From Spisula solida (taxonomy: Eukaryota > Mollusca > Bivalvia > Venerida > Mactridae), in contig OX365953.1 of assembly GCA_947247005.1 (NCBI GenBank), positions 6,701,001 through 6,765,000 of the forward strand: a stretch of DNA of 64,000 nucleotides, given 5' to 3'. Under the pieces are notes generated by a model. That model searched no databases and was not told where the DNA came from. It was given only the letters and a program-made list of their open reading frames with translations. Position numbers and translations under genes: made by a program. Numbering within the stretch: the stretch's first letter is position 1; each line of letters begins with the position of its first letter. Below, piece by piece: positions 22,991-32,639 of the stretch.

Positions 22991-25104
22991 GTGGTTAAAT
23001 GTGTAGTAAATATCAACTTAGGGAAATTTCGAATTGTTATACAGATGTTGTTGTTATACAGTGGGCCGCTCTGGAGAGGTTGTACTGTAGACGCGTCGTA
23101 GATAGCTTTGATTTCTACTACCGTTCAAATACATGTTTTTTGAGTATGAAGGCATTAAAGGGACGAAATGTTATCGACCTAGGAAAAACAGAGTTATAAA
23201 TGTTGAGCCATTTAATGTGTGCACATTGAATTGGGTTGTTGAAATGTCAATGGTGTTATGAATATCACTCATACATACAGTTTCGGTCGCAACATCCAAA
23301 TACATGTCTGTCTACATTTTTATCTTATTTTAAAGACTTATACCCAAATTACAGGAGAGTGAGAATGAGCCGGCTGCCCTGTAGGAAAAGCAATTCGAGG
23401 TACATTCTTACAATTCGAAATGTATTCTGTCTGCAGTCCGAGTGCATTCCATATGTTTGGGCTAATTTGAATGTTTTAACATGCTATAAACCTATTTCGT
23501 TAGAAATAAAATACATACTAAACTAAATCAAAGCACTGAGAGTACTATTGGGAGGCGATCTGGTTGCTGCTACTAAAGCTTAAACCGACTTCACACGTTT
23601 AGTGTTCGTTTTCTTACTGCCGATCGTGTCTTGAATGTCAAAATAGGCATATGTGACTATATAGGCATGTTGTGTATCTAAATAATTGTTAAAAGTTGCA
23701 TATTAATATATATGTAATTCGTGTATTGAATGCGTATATCAAAAGTGGCTTTAAAATAATACTACGCGCCTATTTATCAGATTCTACAGTACCGTCTTGT
23801 ACACTTCCCTCACAGCGGGAGACAGTCTATAGAAAACGGCTAGCTAGTACAGCGACACCATATGAGTGCATAACAGTACTTTGCAGACCGTATACGATTC
23901 ATTGATAAAACCATCACTTGACCGTAGTCTGAAGTTTCTAAAAATAGCTTTACAGCCGGGACATTTGATGAACACGTCATTTTCGTACTATTAAACAAGT
24001 TCGGTATCAGCCGGTGTAGTGATTTTTTGGCCAAAATATCGATTTAACGAACAGTTTCACAATAATTTTTGATCTTAGGATAAACAAATGTTGCTGATTG
24101 GCTTAAATCAGTTAAAAAATTTGGAGAAACATATGTAGCAGTATTGGGAATGTTGACAGTTTCTGGAACAACTTGAATGCGGATTCACATAGCAGCCTAA
24201 AGGCGGTTAATTTTGTATTAAGAAATGGGCAATGGTAGTAATGAGAGGCTTAATCGCCTCCCAAAAACAAATATGCTTTAAACATCTGTATTTATTCGAA
24301 TGGTCTAGATCACAAGGCGTTGGAATGAGACGAAATGTCGTCAGAATAAAATTTCAAGGGGTATTCCTGCATGATCCAAGTGCATTCTTAACATTCTGTC
24401 TGCACTCGGGCATTCGGCATATTCCGGCCCATTATTCTTGCGCCACGTGGAATGTTTTGCGCCTGTTCCAAACTTTCGAGATGCATTCGAGGTAGGATAA
24501 AATATCGAACGGCTTTCGAAGTCTATTCTTCCGACATTCTGGTTACATTGTAAATATTCTTACGGCATGCGAAACATTACTTAAAACCAGTATATCTGTC
24601 AAAACCACCATAATGTTACATTTCTTGATAGGTAATTGTATGTATTGACCAATCAGCGCTCTTATTTTACTCATACCATATTTGACCAAAGCTAAATATG
24701 TATTAAAATAAGCGTCGAATATTTCATTAGCGTTCTTAGCGCAGTGCGGTAAATGCATGGTGTCAGCAAAAATCATTGGCGAAATCCAAGTAAGGGTTCG
24801 AATCCAGCTCTACACGCTGTTACTTTTGTAATGCTTTTTCTAATATTGCTTCTGATGTTCTTAAATACCGTAGTCATTCTTTTTTTGCAATAAAAGTAGC
24901 TGGCTTGATATAGATACGCATTGTTTTTGTTAATATTTACTACATGTAGTACATTGAATGCAGCGATTTCCAGCTTCGAAGGATGAACTCAATCCTGGAG
25001 TGCTGGAATACAAATGCAAATAGATCTAGTTTATTCATTCTATGTATGTAATCACCGGAATGAGCAAAAGCATTAATATACATAATGTAAGCAAAATTAA
25101 CCAC
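22991..25104. other. Left part of the central region between the inverted arms
   Basis: No coding exon or transposase motif is recognised. Frames reach 96 codons at most and have no family features. At about 24740-24812 a tRNA-like tract has an A-box-like TTAGCGCAGTGCGG and a perfect B-box GGTTCGAATCC, probably a SINE head. Confidence 0.4.
24740..24812 (+). repeat. tRNA-like tract (SINE head or tRNA pseudogene)
   Basis: TTAGCGCAGTGCGGTAAATG fits a Pol III A-box and GGGTTCGAATCC is a canonical B-box, about 50 bp apart. The acceptor stem does not pair, so I do not call a functional tRNA. Confidence 0.4.
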
Positions 25105-25360
25105 TCGGCTATACAGTGTAGCAATACCACGTGACATTTGGCTACAGTTACAAGAAGAAATTTGTAAACATTGGAAAATAAAATAGCCATAAGTATTTTA
25201 TTTCTTAATCGATTTCTATGAAATATACGCCACGCTAAGGGGAACATTATTTGTTTTTCATGAAATATAAGATCTTTTTCAGCAGCTTTACCGATTTTTT
25301 CATTACCCTGTGAAACCTATACGTTCCACGGTTTCGCAGGGTAATGGACAAAACGGGACA
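25105..25360. mobile_element. Half copy of the 423-bp palindromic element
   Basis: From GTGTAGCAATACCACGTGAC to the inverted ATTACCCTGTGAAACC ... GGTTTCGCAGGGTAAT it matches the left half and centre of the element at 60738-61160. The right half is missing, leaving one arm plus the central hairpin. Confidence 0.85.
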
Positions 25361-26082
25361 GCCGCAGAATATATAAATTTCCGCGAGCAAATCGTGCAAT
25401 ATCGGTTCTTTAGATTTGTGTTGGTATTACAACTCGAGCGTATTCGTGATACTCTCCGCTTATGAAAACATACAACCGGGGTAATAAATATAGACAATAT
25501 ATCAGCTGTTAAATTATGCTAATTGAAGGTCGAGAGTCGTGTCAAATTCTCTGGACTATAAATGCGAAGTGTATTCTAATTTTATTTGAACTATATTCGA
25601 ATTATCTTCGAAGTATTACAACGGCATTTTGACAAAGCTGTAACAATTTTGGTCAATTCGTGTTTTCATTTGGAATGTATTTCGAATTTTTAGTTTTACT
25701 TTATTCAGACTCATTCCGGCTGATTCGAGATTCGTGTGATTGTGGTACTAGTATTAAGCAAAGCATTCACCAAAGGCAGCAGTTCAAATCAAGTGGATAC
25801 CAGTATAATTATGTTAGAAAGTTTTTTTATGAAAACTCTCTGAGCACTAACAAGTGCTGTACGAGGGGTGATCCAGAAATAATAGGACATTTCTCATATC
25901 TTCTTACACAACACGTAGATGAAATTTATCTCATATGCCTAGTAATTTATGATCTATATACTGACAGCAACATATGTTCTGTGTTGTTGGTGATTCTCAT
26001 ACGAAGCGTTGTCAAAGAAACCATGTCATACTGCTATTTTACATTACTATCAAATATATAAAAATGTGAATATCTTAGTAAC
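25361..26082. other. Unassigned central sequence with a 133-codon frame
   Basis: The frame at 25660-26061 is the longest in the central region, but its product is unrelated to anything I know and has no start or splice context. Part of it (ACGAGGGGTGATCCAGAAAT at 25860) resembles a mariner-type terminus, with no matching second end nearby. Confidence 0.35.
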
Positions 26083-26957
26083 CACTATATATACTTAACA
26101 ACTTTTCTAAGTCCTCATTTTCATTGATTAATAACTTTTTTATTATAAACAGGGACGCAACCAAACTTCACAAGTGACGTTTGTATGCGGCAAACAAACT
26201 AATCCATGTCACAAACTGGCCGTATGTCACGTGGTTTTGCCATTGTTAGACGCACGTGCCTTTTGCGTTTTTCTCCCTCCACGAAGTTACACATCCCCGG
26301 AATTTGTTACAAACACTCACAAATTATGCCCAAAGACTCGCCATGTACGAAAAACATTTAAAAATTAATTTTAATATCACAGTTATGCGTCCGACAATGT
26401 CAGAATAAAGATGACGTGACGTCGGTACGGTGCAGTGTGGCATTTTCTGTCGACAAGTCATAATAATTACCTAAAACATTACTGTCTAATTGATTTACAA
26501 CATATACATGTCTTCGAGTGTTCAGTTAAAGGTAATTTTATTGGTTGTCTATCGTAAAATGCAGGTTGCTAGAGCGTTTGTCAGGTTGAAGTGACGTTAT
26601 GACGTTACATCGGGCTACTCCGGAGACGTGATACCACTTCGAGTTCAGACAGTAAAATTCAACGAGTCTATTCGTTCAGCAATGTATCCGAGTCTCGTCT
26701 GTGGCTGCTAGCAGAAAATCAGACTACATGGTGGTCATCCCAGATATTATGACTTTTACCTTCTTTAGTTGTTATGTTAAGATGGTTTTCATTCTAAAGA
26801 TATAATACGAAATCGACGTGTTAATGTACGATTCTGCACAACGATAACACACGCATATTATAGCCAAATTTCATTGAGATATATACAAGATTGAAAAAGT
26901 TATCATCAAAAATATAAGTGAGGACTTAGAAAAGTTGCTAAAGTATATATTATAGCG
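26083..26957. mobile_element. 0.87-kb TIR element nested in the central region
   Basis: The left end holds ATATATACTTAACAACTTTT and CTAAGTCCTCA, then AATAACTTTTTTA. The right end holds the complementary AAAAAGTTAT, TGAGGACTTAGAAAAGTTGC and TAAAGTATATATTA, giving TIRs of about 55 bp with mismatches. The interior is non-coding apart from a 64-codon frame at 26174-26368 that I do not recognise. The family is unknown. Confidence 0.65.
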
Positions 26958-27097
26958 CCTAATTGTACGGCATTACTTGGATGCCACTGACATGTGCATG
27001 CAATCTAATGAAGCAATAGATCTTTGTCTATGATCATACGTGAGAATACAAGTGTGTGTTTCCAAGAGCGTCATGGGAGAAACTACGTCAACGCCAA

Positions 27098-28069
27098 ACT
27101 AGAGCTGTACCACTTGAGTGATGAATCATACCTCCACAGCACTGCCTTGACACAGGAATATTATTTAAAATTAAAGTCTTGAATGACTACTAGTATATAA
27201 CCTTTGACCTCTTATTGTGACCTTGACCTTTGAACTAGGGGCCTTGTTCTTGTGCATGACACATCGTCTTGATGTGGTGAACGTTTGTACCAGGCCATTT
27301 TAAAATCCAATAGGAAACGACAAAGTTACAGAGAGGACACGACTTGTATGACTATTTAACCTTGGATCTCTAAGTGTGACCTTAACCTTTGAGCTAGAGC
27401 GGTGTATCATGCGCATGGCACACCGTTTTGATGTGGTGAACCTTTGTACCGAGCCATTTTAAAATACAGTAAGAAACGACAAAGTTAAAGAGCGGACACG
27501 ACTTGCATGAATATATAACCGTTGACCTTTGAGCTAGGAACCTAGGTATTGCGCATGACACTCCGTCATGATGTGGTGAACATTTGTACCAAGTAATATA
27601 AACATCCAATATGAAATGACATAGTTACAGAGCGGACACAATTTACATGCCTATGTGAGCCTTTTAAAATTTGACCTCTAAGTGTGACCTTGACCTTGGA
27701 GCTATGGACCTAGGTTGTGCGTATGACACATTGTCTTGATGTGGTGAACATTTATACCAAATATTATAAATATTCAACAAGAAACGACAAAGTTACAGAG
27801 TGGACAAAATTCACATGCCTATTTGAGTCTTTTAACCTTTGACCTCTAAGTGTGACCTTGACCTTTCAGCTAGGGACCTAGGTCTTGCGCATGCCACATT
27901 GTCTTGATGTGTTGAACATTTGTACCAAGCGATTTCAAAATCCAGTTAGAACTGACAAAGTTACAAATATTGCTAACAGACCAACTGACCAACCAACAAA
28001 TGTACCAACGAACCGACCAACATAGTGCCTTCAGTATATCCCCTTCAAACTTTGTTTGCGGGGGTATAA
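27098..28069 (+). repeat. Long (about 1 kb) family B element with an internal array
   Basis: It starts ACTAGAGCTGTACCACTTGA and ends TTCAAACTTTGTTTGCGGGG GTATA, the ends of family B. Inside are about six diverged units of roughly 150 bp containing GACCTCTAAGTGTGACCTTG, GATGTGGTGAACATTTGTAC and GAAACGACAAAGTTACAGAG. Perfect TGACCTTGA motifs (ERR/NR5A half-site type) occur at 27218, 27685 and 27853. There is no coding region. Confidence 0.85.
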
Positions 28070-28654
28070 AAACTAGAGACCGCCAATTGTTAAATAATGG
28101 TAAGAATTGAAAAACTCAACAATGTAATCCCTTTAAATAATTAAATAAGCAGAACGTAGTGACATTAGGTTTTCTGTTGGTTCAAATTGTTTACAGATCG
28201 CGGAGATATGAACTAACAAGTGAACACAGGTCAGGTCACAGAAAAGGTAGTTTGACGTTGATAGACACCGTTCGTACACTGATAGAGGCTTCAATGTTAG
28301 AGGAATTTCTAACGTCACTGTAACCTAATTTTTGGGAACAGTGGTACAGAGACACATTTAAACAATGGGGACTGTAACATCAGATCTATTTTGAAAGTCA
28401 GGGTGCCTATACGTATATTATTAAGTGTGTTTTTCCTTAAAAATAAGGTTGTGTTTAAATATATTATCACATGTTTGACGTCGCGGTAGCGTAATAAAGC
28501 CATTATTTATTTTTGATAATACACTAGTGTAATAAAGTTATCACGCGACGTCATTCAAAGGATAGGCGACGTCGTCAAAGTTGCGCGTTTATTATAGTGA
28601 AAAATAAGTAGCGATTTTATGTTTCGGCCGGAAAAGGCTAACATGTGATAAAAA

Positions 28655-28800
28655 GAATATTACATTTGTGACTTTCCACATTGAATTTATTAAACTCGTT
28701 GAAAAAAAATCGATAAAATGCTCGGCAGAGCCTCGTATTTTATTATTCTATTCAACTCGTTTAATAAATTCAATATGGAAAGACACTCATGTAATATCCT
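28655..28800. mobile_element. Palindromic repeat with GAATTTATTAAACTCGTT arms
   Basis: The left arm (ATTACATTTGTGACTTTCCA, TTGAATTTATTAAACTCGTT) and right arm (AACTCGTTTAATAAATTCAA, GGAAAGACACTCATGTAAT) flank a TGCTCGGCAGAGCCTCG loop. It resembles a short foldback element. Confidence 0.75.
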
Positions 28801-28939
28801 CTATATATTTGCCATTTCCTTTATATTTTGATACAGTATAAACATTCCCTCATTAAAACTGTTGAACAGAAATATCGGTCAACAGTCAATTGCACTACAG
28901 GAATAACCAGAGTAAATATGTTAAGTTTGTAGCATCTAA

Positions 28940-29570
28940 AGGGTTGATCTACAGAAGTTGTACTGTACATTTATTATCAATTAAACCTCTGTATAGTAAC
29001 AACCTCGAAACAATGACCAATATTTGCAGCACCCTAAGGGTGTTGATCTACAGAGGTTGTACTGTACATATATTATAATTTTAATTTTTGTATAGTAACA
29101 ACCTCGAAACAATGACCAATATTGGCAGCACACTAAGGGTGTTGATCTACAGAGGTTGTACTGTACATATATTATAATTTTAATTTTTGTATAGTAACAA
29201 CCTCGAAACAATGACCAATATTGGCAGCACACTAAGGGTGTTGATCTACAGAGGTTGTACTGTACATATATTATAATTTTAATTTTTGTATAGTAACAAC
29301 CTCGAAACAATGACCAATATTTGCAGCACCCTAAGGGTGTTGATCTACAGAGGTTGTACTGTACATATATTATAATTTTAATTTTTGTATAGTAACAACC
29401 TCGAAACAATGACCAATATTTGCAGCACACTAAGGGTGTGGATCTACAGAGGTTGTACTGTACATATATTATAATTTTAATTTTTGTATAGTAACAACCT
29501 CGAAACAATGACCAATATATGTAGCACCCATAGGGTGTTGATCTTCAGAGGTTGTATTGTACATATATTA
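28940..29570. repeat. 99-bp tandem repeat, about 6.4 copies
   Basis: The marker CAGAGGTTGT recurs at 29051, 29150, 29249, 29348, 29447 and 29546 (CAGAAGTTGT at 28952), always 99 bp apart. Because 99 is a multiple of three, an artefactual 175-codon frame runs through it on the minus strand. A single copy of the unit sits at the equivalent position in the left arm (about 22917-22990), so the array is a right-arm expansion of a pre-existing motif. Confidence 0.95.
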
Positions 29571-30812
29571 AAATGTATGTCTCTCGATATTTGTGCATGA
29601 GTCCAGAGCGTAAACCACCAGTAGAGTGTATAGGGTGGTGTGATTACCCGGCTTTTACACTATGACAGTGCTTTGGAGTTGCATGGTGCCCCTGTCTCTG
29701 AAAATGTCTTTTTTCTGTTGTTGGGGCTTGTGTCACATTAATAGACAGCAGTCGATCGTAGAATATTGTAACACTCCTGAATGTGAAACAATTGGAAATG
29801 TAGAGACAGTCATATCCGACCTCGGTATGGGGAGATCACCGCGTCCTGGCAAGGTTTAACTTGGACAGGTATCGTCACGTGTGAAAAGGTGTGAAAATTG
29901 TTGTGCAAATCTATATTTATTATGTGGCTACGTTTAGTTTACGTTATATGCCCCGGGGTAGGAAATATAACAAAGGGGCGATGAAAACTTAACCTGATCA
30001 GTTCTAATTTATGATATATCTAATTCAATTCATAGCCAAGTGTAACGAAATTTTGACAATATAGTATTTAATTCAGGCGTAATCGTCTCATTAAAATTCA
30101 TGAAATTTATTGCAAGATTCGAAATGTCTGACATATATGTTTATCAATGCATTCACGAAATGAAATCCACGTTTAGTCACTTAGCAGTCGTATATAAAGT
30201 GTATGTTTCGTAATGGGTCATCCAAATTTCAAGCATTTGGCGTAGTCTGTTTTGCTTTGCTTGCTCTGTGGTTGTTTCCCTACACCCCTTCTTCCCTCCT
30301 TGATAAGAAGGGGTGGCCATGGAGCTCGTCTTTGTCTCAGCAGCATCGCCTAACGTTTTTATTTCTGTTTGTCTCTTGTTAGGGACAAACACGCCCCCTT
30401 GACGCGTGTATGTGATCGCACGGTCATGCTACGCTCACTGTCCGATCCCCTTAAAATATTGTCGTGTGTCCTTATAAGTATTAAAGTGACATTTAATATT
30501 TCAATAATTACTTATTTATCTAAATGCAGAAGAAACTACGAAAAGTCTAAAAGGCAAAACCTTATAAAGTTTCGACATACTGTACAATCATTTAATTTCA
30601 ATGGGAATAATGTTCGTGGTTTTGGCAAAAAGACCATTTCGTGGGGACATAATTTCAGAGTTTCAGATTTCCTGTAAGAAATCATTCAAAAATCAAATAG
30701 TTTTATTATATACTGAACTATGCCTGTAAACTTCCAAGAAACCAGTCTTCTACTTTATTGAACTTAAATGCACTGTTTATAAATACTGTCACTTTTGTGC
30801 AATAATGGCGCG
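29571..30812. repeat. Inner right arm of the inverted-repeat structure
   Basis: Reverse complement of 21410-22916 without the 266-bp insert. Landmarks are CCCGGGGTAGGAAATATAAC, GTAATGGGTCATCCAAATTT, CTTGTTAGGGACAAACACG and GTCACTTTTGTGCAATAATG. Scattered substitutions and a few small indels separate the arms, so this is not a recent duplication. Confidence 0.9.
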
Positions 30813-31211
30813 GTAGGTAGGTAGGGTAGGGTAGGGTAGGGTAGGGTAGGGTAGGGTAGGGTAGGGTAGGGTAGGGTAGGGTAGGGTAGGGTAGGGTAGG
30901 GTAGGGTAGGGTAGGGTAGGGTAGGGTAGGGTAGGGTAGGGTAGGGTAGGGTAGGGTAGGGTAGGGTAGGGTAGGGTAGGGTAGGGTAGGGTAGGGTAGG
31001 GTAGGGTAGGGTAGGGTAGGGTAGGGTAGGGTAGGGTAGGGTAGGGTAGGGTAGGGTAGGGTAGGGTAGGGTAGGGTAGGGTAGGGTAGGGTAGGGTAGG
31101 GTAGGGTAGGGTAGGGTAGGGTAGGGTAGGGTAGGGTAGGGTAGGGTAGGGTAGGGTAGGGTAGGGTAGGGTAGGGTAGGGTAGGGTAGGGTAGGGTTGG
31201 GGTAGGTAGGT
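30813..31211 (+). repeat. (TAGGG)75 pentamer array flanked by TAGG
   Basis: TAGGG runs from 30822 to 31196, 75 exact copies, with (TAGG)n remnants on both sides (GGTAGGTAGGTAGGG and GGGGTAGGTAGGTAC). The plus strand is strongly G-rich and could form G-quadruplexes. It is not the animal telomere repeat TTAGGG. A 160-codon frame on the minus strand (Pro-Thr-Leu-Pro-Tyr repeats) is an artefact. Confidence 0.97.
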
Positions 31212-31375
31212 ACTGTTTAATTGGTGAAAAAAAATACGGGCCTCATTATGAGAGATGCCTAATGATGACAATGTGGCATCACGCGGTGGATTCGTGAACT
31301 ATGTCTTATCTACGTGAAAATACAAAAATAATCTGTATAAAAGACATCGAGAAGTTTGCTGTTTATCTGCCAGAC
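31212..31375. other. Unique spacer between array and outer arm
   Basis: About 160 bp with no counterpart in the left arm, where the microsatellite directly abuts the minisatellite. It may be an insertion, or sequence lost from the left arm. Confidence 0.5.
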
Positions 31376-31692
31376 CTAAGAGCTGCGACCAACGACCTAT
31401 GAGCGGCGACCTACGAGTAAACATCTACGAGCTAAGATCTGCGTGTAACGACATAAGAGCTGCGACCAATGAGCTAAAGGCTGCTACCAATGACCTACGA
31501 CCTGAGACTAACGACCGACGAGCTGCGACTAACGACATACATGTACGTGCTGCGACGAACGAGTAAACATCTACGAGCTAAGACCGGCGACCAAAGACCT
31601 ACGAGCGGTGACCAATGACTTTCGAGCTGGGACTAACGACCTACGAGCTGCGACCACCGAATGAACATCTTCGAGCTAAGAGCTGCGACCAA
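31376..31692. repeat. Outer right arm minisatellite (reverse complement of 19.6-21.3 kb)
   Basis: AAGAGCTGCGACCAACGACC, GAGTAAACATCTACGAGCTA and related modules repeat for about 315 bp, the reverse complement of the left outer array. It ends at CTGCGACCAAATTCAC. Confidence 0.9.
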
Positions 31693-31795
31693 ATTCACTT
31701 TTGCGATACAAAACTTTTAACATAGCATTGGATTCCTTCCCGATTGAGTCAATTGACTATTTTATTTTAGGTCGATTGTTACTAGTACATCGATT

Positions 31796-32400
31796 GTCGA
31801 TGTCAGGGCTGGGTAGGTATTCGATCCTAGGTCTGTATTCGCCGTCGGTATACATCGATTGCTGATCTCAGAGCTGGATCGGTATTCGACCCTAGGTCTG
31901 TATTCGCCATCGGTAAACGTCGAATGTCGATGTCAGAGCTGGCTCTGTATTCAAACTCAGATCTGTATTCACACATCTTATTTCGCTAATTTTGATCTCA
32001 GAGCTGGATCGGTATTCGATCCTAGGTCTGTATTCGCCGTCGGTGTGCATCGAATCTCGATGTCAGAGCTGGCTCTGTATTCAAATTCAGATATGTAATC
32101 AAATGCCTTATTTTGCGAATGTCGATCTCAGAGCTGGGCGGGTTTTCGATCCAAGGTCTGTATTCGCCGTCGATTTACACGGAATGTTGATGTCAGACCT
32201 GGCTCTGTATTCACCCACCTTATATTGCGAATGTCGATCTCAGAGCTGGGTCGGTATTGGATCCTAGGTTTGTATTCGGCCTCGGTTTACATCGATCGAT
32301 GTCAGATCTGGCTCTGTATTCCACCACTTTATTTTGTGAATGTCGATCTCAGAGCTGGGTCGGTATTCGATCCTATGTCTGTATTCGCCGTCGGTATACT
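31796..32400. repeat. 110-130-bp tandem repeat, about 4.5 copies
   Basis: The marker TCTCAGAGCTGG recurs at 31866, 31996, 32126, 32238 and 32347. Each unit contains TCGGTATTCGATCCTAGGTC, TGTATTCGCCGTCGGT and ATGTCAGAGCTGGCTCTG. Frames of 79-115 codons across it are repeat artefacts. Confidence 0.9.
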
Positions 32401-32565
32401 AGTAAGCAAGTTTTCCCAACTTTTATCAATTACTGTCGACACCTCATTCCTGATGTTATACATCGCCACGAGGGTATTAGATAAGATATTCCAGTTTCCC
32501 CTTTATGCTCAGCATCTAGCAAGGAATATACTGGCACCCTTTTTATTTCGTATTTGGTATGACGC

Positions 32566-32632
32566 GGCCTAGGACCGAAACCGGGACGCCCGCACTCGAA
32601 GCGGATGCGCAACCACTAGGCTACCGAGGAGT
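32566..32632 (-). repeat. tRNA-derived SINE head (minus strand)
   Basis: The reverse complement reads CTCGGTAGCCTAGTGGTTGC (perfect A-box TAGCCTAGTGG) and, about 35 bp on, CCCGGTTTCGGTCC (degenerate B-box). The fold does not close as a tRNA. Confidence 0.55.
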
Positions 32633-32639
32633 CAGACTA

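Noticed and set aside
25860..25885. Mariner-like terminus ACGAGGGGTGATCCAGAAAT
   Set aside because: No complementary second end was found within a reasonable distance, so no element is called.
25660..26061. 133-codon frame as a gene inside the 12-kb structure
   Set aside because: No conserved motif or transposase residues are visible, and part of it overlaps a mariner-like terminal sequence.
28981..29508. 175-codon minus-strand frame with a 33-residue repeat
   Set aside because: It exists only because the 99-bp tandem repeat is a multiple of three. The units are non-coding repeats also present once in the left arm.
30822..31196. Telomere or interstitial telomeric repeat
   Set aside because: The unit is TAGGG, not TTAGGG, and is flanked by TAGG tetramers, so it grew from a local microsatellite.
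30789..31271. 160-codon frame of Pro-Thr-Leu-Pro-Tyr repeats
   Set aside because: Translation of the TAGGG pentamer array; no gene features around it.
31859..32572. Overlapping frames of 75-115 codons
   Set aside because: They follow the 110-130-bp tandem units, share the same repeated peptide and have no splice or start support.
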